From contig SSHD01000091.1 in the NCBI GenBank assembly GCA_008017255.1, forward strand, positions 1-19,674: a DNA stretch of 19,674 bases. The letters run 5' to 3'. The notes below the pieces were generated by a model. It did no database searches. It was given only the letters and a program-made list of their open reading frames with translations, and was not told the DNA's origin. Source of the DNA: Acinetobacter sp. GTDB lineage: Bacteria > Pseudomonadota > Gammaproteobacteria > Pseudomonadales > Moraxellaceae. Made by a program: the position numbers and the translations under genes. Shown in pieces: positions 15,645 to 19,674 of this stretch. How positions within the stretch are numbered: the stretch's first letter is position 1; every line of letters begins with the position of its first letter.

Positions 15645-16724
15645 TTAGTTCAGCGCTGCAACCACTGCATCACCCATGGCATCGGTACCGACTTTAGTCA
15701 TGCCTTGCGACATGATATCGCCAGTACGCAAACCTTGATCGAGCACTTGACCCACAGCATCTTCAATCGCTTTGGCTGCGGTTTCTTCACGGAAGGTATA
15801 ACGCAACATCATCGCCACCGAAAGAATGGTCGCCAATGGATTGGCAATATTTTGCCCTGCAATATCTGGTGCAGAGCCATGACACGGCTCATACATACCC
15901 TTGCCATTTTCATCTAACGATGCAGACGGCAACATACCAATAGAACCGGTCAGCATGGCGGCTTCATCCGACAAAATATCGCCGAATAGGTTACCTGTCA
16001 CCATCACATCAAACTGTTTTGGCGCACGGACTAACTGCATGGCAGCGTTATCGACATACATGTGTGACAGTTGAATATTTGGATACTGTGCCTGCTGTAA
16101 ATCGGTCACGGTTTGTTTCCAGAGTTCAGTCACTTCCAGTACGTTGGCTTTATCGACCGAACAGACTTTACCACCACGCAAACTCGCCATGTCAAATGCA
16201 ACTTTGGCAATGCGTTTAATTTCAGATTCGCTATACACATCGGTGTTATAGCCTTGTTTCTCACCATTTTCGAGTTCACGAATACCACGTGGTTGACCAA
16301 AATAAATCCCGCCAGTCAGCTCACGTACAATGAGAATATCTAAACCTGCCACAATTTCAGGCTTCAAACTTGAAGCATCTGCCAGTTGTGGATACAAAAT
16401 AGCAGGGCGTAAGTTGGCGAATAAATTCAATTCACTACGAATTTTGAGTAAACCACGTTCAGGGCGAATCGAACGCTCGATATTGTCCCACTTTGGACCG
16501 CCCACTGCACCGAGTAAAATCGCATCGGCTTTTTGCGCTTGCGCGCTGGTCACTGCTGGGTACGGTTCGCCATGCGCATCAATGGCTGAACCACCGAGTA
16601 GCCCCTGCTCCCAAGTCAAAGCAAGATTAAATTTATCATTCACTTTGTTTAATACTTTTTCAGCAGCAGCCATGATTTCAGGGCCAATACCATCGCCCGC
16701 TAAAATTAAAATATGTTTAGACAT
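15645..16724 (-). CDS. leuB: 3-isopropylmalate dehydrogenase
   Basis: Third step of leucine synthesis: NAD-dependent oxidative decarboxylation of (2R,3S)-3-isopropylmalate. The 359-residue protein shows GDGIGPE (10-16), the substrate-binding arginines in [18 protein letters not shown] (R90, R96, R106, plus R134), Tyr141, Lys192 (DKANVL), and metal-binding Asp225, Asp249 and Asp253 ([20 protein letters not shown]). Asp287 in GSAPDIAG is the residue that favours NAD over NADP in this family. It lies 45 bases after a lipoprotein gene and is the last gene of the leftward leu cluster, ending at a strong terminator. Confidence 0.98.
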   Translation of the reverse strand: MSKHILILAGDGIGPEIMAAAEKVLNKVNDKFNLALTWEQGLLGGSAIDAHGEPYPAVTSAQAQKADAILLGAVGGPKWDNIERSIRPERGLLKIRSELNLFANLRPAILYPQLADASSLKPEIVAGLDILIVRELTGGIYFGQPRGIRELENGEKQGYNTDVYSESEIKRIAKVAFDMASLRGGKVCSVDKANVLEVTELWKQTVTDLQQAQYPNIQLSHMYVDNAAMQLVRAPKQFDVMVTGNLFGDILSDEAAMLTGSIGMLPSASLDENGKGMYEPCHGSAPDIAGQNIANPLATILSVAMMLRYTFREETAAKAIEDAVGQVLDQGLRTGDIMSQGMTKVGTDAMGDAVVAALN

Positions 16725-16769
16725 TCATCTGTTCCAGTTTCATTGATGCAGTTTTAACACTACAAGCGA

Positions 16770-17339
16770 TTAAATCTTTTGTTCCAAAAATTCGCCTAAA
16801 CCCGTACTGACATCATACGGTCGGCAAAAACGGCGAATCGGTTTTTTTTGTTCCAACAAGACCACACATAGCGGCTCTGGCACTGATACATTGAGTAAAC
16901 TGCCTGCAGCATGGCTACGGTCACGATACATTTTAAAGCTGTATTTAGTCTTCGGTTTGAAGGCATGAATCAAATGAAAAGTTTCCGCCCGATCAGGAGA
17001 AATCGGATAAAAGCGAATTACGACTTCATATTGCTTCGCTGGCACACTCAAAGAAATTTGTTGTTTAAGGCGTAAAAATGAACCATGTAGCCTAGCAATA
17101 CCCTGTGCCTGTTGGCTCAAGCGATGGCTGACTGCATCAATCACTGCAATATCACCAATGCGTTCAAATTCACAATGTGCAACACCGCCACAATATAAGG
17201 TTGCATTGTCCGCTTTATACACCAAGCTATTGGGTGCGATACGAACTTGATCGACTACATTGGGCGTGTTTTGACAGGCAGTGAAGCCAGCAACCACACC
17301 TAGACACAACAAAATACGCGCTGTGAGTGTTCTATTCAT
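16770..17339 (-). CDS. Lipoprotein of unknown function inside the leu cluster
   Basis: 189 residues. The N-terminus (MNRTLTARILLCLGVVAGFT then AC) is a type II signal peptide with Cys22 as the likely lipidated residue; Phe at -3 is a slightly unusual lipobox. The mature part is predicted mostly beta (for example QISLSVPAKQYEVVIRFYPI) with Cys50 and Cys56 close together (YCGGVAHC), a possible disulfide, and a second pair, Cys158 and Cys172. I do not recognise a named family. It lies between leuD and leuB on the same strand, 45 bases before leuB, so it is probably co-transcribed, yet nothing ties it to leucine synthesis. The ribosome site is weak. Confidence 0.78.
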   Translation of the reverse strand: MNRTLTARILLCLGVVAGFTACQNTPNVVDQVRIAPNSLVYKADNATLYCGGVAHCEFERIGDIAVIDAVSHRLSQQAQGIARLHGSFLRLKQQISLSVPAKQYEVVIRFYPISPDRAETFHLIHAFKPKTKYSFKMYRDRSHAAGSLLNVSVPEPLCVVLLEQKKPIRRFCRPYDVSTGLGEFLEQKI

Positions 17340-17342
17340 TGT

Positions 17343-17468
17343 TTAAGCCCAGTCTGCATAACCATGCAAGCCAATAGATTCGACTTGCATGTTAGCAAGA
17401 GTTGCATGTCTGCGCCATGACAATGTGTAACAGCTGTGCAGACCCGTATCACTTGCAATTACCTCAAC
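17343..17468 (-). other. Structured spacer after leuD with an open reading frame
   Basis: The spacer has several mutually compatible or competing inverted repeats. CATGCAAG (17363-17370) pairs with CTTGCATG (17384-17391), and GTCTGCA (17352-17358) pairs with TGCAGAC (17437-17443). TTGCATGT occurs twice (17385 and 17402). The frame of leuD stays open beyond its stop for 41 codons to a TAA at 17345-17343, with an internal ATG that would give a 15-residue peptide. No T-run follows the stems, so it is not a simple terminator. It may be a structured RNA element or a dispersed repeat (inference). Confidence 0.4.
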
Positions 17469-18119
17469 TTAAGCTTTAATTTCTTGGAACACCCAAGGAC
17501 GGCTCTGTTTGGCTTGCGCCTCAAAAGCACGGATATCATCCGCCACTTGTAAAGTTAAGCCAATATCATCTAAACCGTTGATTAAACAATGTTTGCGGAA
17601 TGGATCAATTTCAAAGCCAAATGCTTCACCGCTTGGGGTACGCACTTGTTGCGCTTCCAAATCAACGGTTAATTGATAACCTTCGCTGGCTTCACATTCC
17701 TTAAAGAGTTGATCGACAATCTGTTCCGACAAAATCACGGGTAACATGCCATTTTTAAAGCAGTTATTAAAGAAAATATCGGCAAAACTTGGCGCAATCA
17801 CGGTACGGAAACCGTATTCATTTAGTGCCCACGGCGCATGTTCACGGCTCGAACCACAACCGAAGTTGGTACGTGCCAATAAAATAGTTGAACCTTGGTA
17901 ACGTGGCTGATTCAACACAAAGTCTAGGTTGATCGGACGTTTGCTGATGTCTTGCCCTAAATAACCCTCATCTAAATAGCGCAATTCATCAAATAAGTTG
18001 GCACCAAAACCTGTGCGTTTGATTGATTTCAAAAACTGCTTTGGAATAATCAAATCGGTATCGACATTGGCACGGTCTAAAGGTGCAGTAATACCTTGTT
18101 CTACGGTATATTTTTCCAT
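17469..18119 (-). CDS. leuD: 3-isopropylmalate dehydratase small subunit
   Basis: Small (swivel-domain) subunit of isopropylmalate isomerase, which with LeuC converts 2-isopropylmalate to 3-isopropylmalate. The 216-residue protein has [18 protein letters not shown] (14-31) and the substrate-loop motif [15 protein letters not shown] (85-99), both hallmarks of LeuD. AGGA lies just before the ATG. The gene is 100 bases downstream of leuC, with a structured repeat between them. No metal cluster is expected in this subunit. Confidence 0.98.
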   Translation of the reverse strand: MEKYTVEQGITAPLDRANVDTDLIIPKQFLKSIKRTGFGANLFDELRYLDEGYLGQDISKRPINLDFVLNQPRYQGSTILLARTNFGCGSSREHAPWALNEYGFRTVIAPSFADIFFNNCFKNGMLPVILSEQIVDQLFKECEASEGYQLTVDLEAQQVRTPSGEAFGFEIDPFRKHCLINGLDDIGLTLQVADDIRAFEAQAKQSRPWVFQEIKA

Positions 18120-18148
18120 GATTGTTTCCTAGAAAATCTAATAGCTTT

Positions 18149-18221
18149 AAATCTCCCCTAACCCCTCTTTAATAAAGAGGGGAACTTCCCCCTTTTACAA
18201 AGGGGGACTGAGGGGGATTTT
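18149..18221. repeat. Structured repeat between leuC and leuD (REP/MITE-like)
   Basis: Outer arms at 18149-18159 and 18211-18220 pair over ten bases with one bulged T. They enclose two tight hairpins: CCCCTCTTT/AAAGAGGGG (18162-18170 and 18174-18182, loop AAT) and CCCCCTTT/AAAGGGGG (18188-18195 and 18199-18206, loop TAC). The whole folds as a three-way junction. The right end overlaps the leuC stop codon. The left part resembles the element after truA (12976-13057). It is of the kind of palindromic intergenic repeat common in bacteria, and it may stop part of the transcription or set RNA ends between leuC and leuD (inference). Confidence 0.7.
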
Positions 18222-19638
18222 AAAAATTCCGAACATCAACAAAATGACCCGCAATCGCCGCTGCCGCTGCCATTGCAGGGCTCACCAAATGTGTACGACC
18301 ACCGTTACCCTGACGACCTTCAAAATTACGATTCGAAGTAGATGCACAATGTTCACCTGGTTGTAATTTATCAGCGTTCATTGCTAAGCACATCGAACAA
18401 CCAGGTTCGCGCCATTCAAAACCTGCGTCTAAGAAAATTTGATCTAAACCTTCTTGTTCCGCTTGTTGTTTCACCAAACCTGAACCCGGTACGACCATTG
18501 CTTGTTTGATTGTAGACGCTACTTTGCGACCTTTCACGATATCGGCTGCGGCACGAATATCTTCAATTCGTGAGTTGGTACATGAACCAATAAACACTCG
18601 ATCAAGCTGAATGTCTGCCAACGCCTGACCCGCAGTTAAACCCATGTATTGATAAGCACGTGTCCAGTCATTGCGTTGCACATCATCTTTGGCTTGTTCT
18701 AAAGTTGGCACGGCTTGCGAAACTGGAATGACCATTTCTGGTGAGGTACCCCAAGACACTTGCGGTTCAATCTCTGCGCCATTTAACACCACTACGGCAT
18801 CAAATATCGCATCTGCATCGGAATGCAAAGTGTTCCAATATTCAACCGCTTGATCCCACTGCTCCGCTTTCGGTGCGTAGTTACGGTCTTTCACGTAGGC
18901 AATGGTTTTGTCATCTACCGCGACCATACCCACTCGTGCACCGGCTTCAATCGCCATGTTACACACGGTCATACGACCTTCCATCGACATATCACGGAAC
19001 ACTTGTCCGCCAAATTCAATCGCATAGCCTGTGCCGCCTGCGGTACCGATTTTACCGATAATCGCCAACACCACATCTTTCGAGGTCACGCCAGTGCCCA
19101 ATACACCATCGACGCGCACTAACATGTTTTTAGATTTTTTCTGTACTAAACATTGGGTCGCCAATACATGCTCAACTTCGGAAGTACCAATACCATGCGC
19201 CAAGCAACCGAAAGCACCATGTGTTGCAGTATGCGAATCGCCACACACTACCGTCATACCTGGTAAGGTTAAACCTTGCTCTGGCCCAACCACATGCGCA
19301 ATGCCCTGACGAATGTCATTAATACCAAACTCGGTGATATTAAAGGTTTTGCAGTTGTCATCTAATGTTTGCACTTGAATCCGTGAGGTATCGTCTTCAA
19401 TGCCTGCAATACCTTGCGCACGTTCTTTTTGTGAAGTGGGTACGTTATGGTCAGGCGTTGCCACGTTGGCACTTAAGCGCCACGGTTGGCGATTTGCCAA
19501 TTGCAAACCCTCAAAGGCTTGCGGGCTGGTCACTTCATGTAATAAATGACGGTCGATATAAATTAAGCTAGAGCCATCATCACGCTGTTTAACTAAATGG
19601 TCATCCCATAATTTGTCATACAATGTTTTGCCTGCCAT
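18220..19638 (-). CDS. leuC: 3-isopropylmalate dehydratase large subunit
   Basis: Aconitase-family large subunit that carries the [4Fe-4S] cluster. The cluster ligands are Cys353 (IGSCTNSR), Cys414 and Cys417 ([11 protein letters not shown]). Other family blocks are [19 protein letters not shown] (from about residue 27) and [14 protein letters not shown] chose the ATG at 19638, giving [14 protein letters not shown] and 472 residues. GGAGAG lies seven bases upstream of it, and the sequence lines up with the E. coli N-terminus. In-frame ATGs at 19653 and 19665 lack ribosome sites and would add unconserved residues. The upstream regulatory region is outside the window. Confidence 0.97.
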   Translation of the reverse strand: MAGKTLYDKLWDDHLVKQRDDGSSLIYIDRHLLHEVTSPQAFEGLQLANRQPWRLSANVATPDHNVPTSQKERAQGIAGIEDDTSRIQVQTLDDNCKTFNITEFGINDIRQGIAHVVGPEQGLTLPGMTVVCGDSHTATHGAFGCLAHGIGTSEVEHVLATQCLVQKKSKNMLVRVDGVLGTGVTSKDVVLAIIGKIGTAGGTGYAIEFGGQVFRDMSMEGRMTVCNMAIEAGARVGMVAVDDKTIAYVKDRNYAPKAEQWDQAVEYWNTLHSDADAIFDAVVVLNGAEIEPQVSWGTSPEMVIPVSQAVPTLEQAKDDVQRNDWTRAYQYMGLTAGQALADIQLDRVFIGSCTNSRIEDIRAAADIVKGRKVASTIKQAMVVPGSGLVKQQAEQEGLDQIFLDAGFEWREPGCSMCLAMNADKLQPGEHCASTSNRNFEGRQGNGGRTHLVSPAMAAAAAIAGHFVDVRNF

Positions 19639-19674
19639 GTCGTCGCTCTCCATCGTGCTGGTCATGTCATAGAC

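Noticed and set aside
17379..17392. The minus strand reads ACATGCAAGTCGAA, identical to a stretch near the 5' end of 16S rRNA.
   Set aside because: The match stops after 14 bases and no other rRNA sequence surrounds it. It is explained by the local CATGCAAG inverted repeat, so it is most likely chance.
19639..19665. Longer leuC start points (19653 and 19665).
   Set aside because: They lack ribosome sites, while the Met at 19638 has GGAGAG at good spacing and matches the family N-terminus.

Overview
The window is a stretch of Gammaproteobacterial chromosome that most resembles Acinetobacter or another Moraxellaceae. I base this on protein features (73-residue IF-1, SlyX ending in PPHY, Asd residues at E. 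coli numbering), the A/T-leaning sequence, and the asd-fimV-truA gene order. That order recalls the Pseudomonas leuC-leuD-leuB-asd-fimV-truA block, but here the leu genes lie to the right, on the opposite strand. There is no phage, insertion sequence, CRISPR array, rRNA or tRNA.

Layout. 1-2013 (minus): 5' part of topA (cut by the window edge), a membrane-anchored hypothetical, and slyX. slyX diverges from uup (ABC-F ATPase, plus), which ends at a strong hairpin shared with a convergent macrodomain hydrolase. 4658-6930: a lipid A late acyltransferase (lpxL type, plus) facing a membrane-anchored endonuclease/exonuclease/phosphatase-fold protein (minus). 7121-12959 (plus): asd, a FimV-type polar/pilus assembly protein encoded as two separate genes, a cytoplasmic-type asparaginase, and truA. 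13067-14074 (minus): AraC-family regulator, diverging from infA (plus). infA faces a secreted DUF1311/LprI-like protein (minus). A small lipoprotein (plus) faces the leucine cluster on the minus strand: leuC, leuD, a lipoprotein, leuB.

Function. Most genes are core housekeeping: supercoiling, translation, tRNA pseudouridylation, the aspartate-family and leucine pathways, and lipid A acylation. The accessory interest is in four places: the split FimV (periplasmic LysM half plus membrane/cytoplasmic half), the asparaginase start codon abutting a terminator, two structured dispersed repeats (after truA and between leuC and leuD), and a structured, open-frame spacer between leuD and the lipoprotein gene.

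I found no clear new multi-gene defence or biosynthetic system. The split FimV and the structured leu-operon spacer are the best candidates for something under-described.
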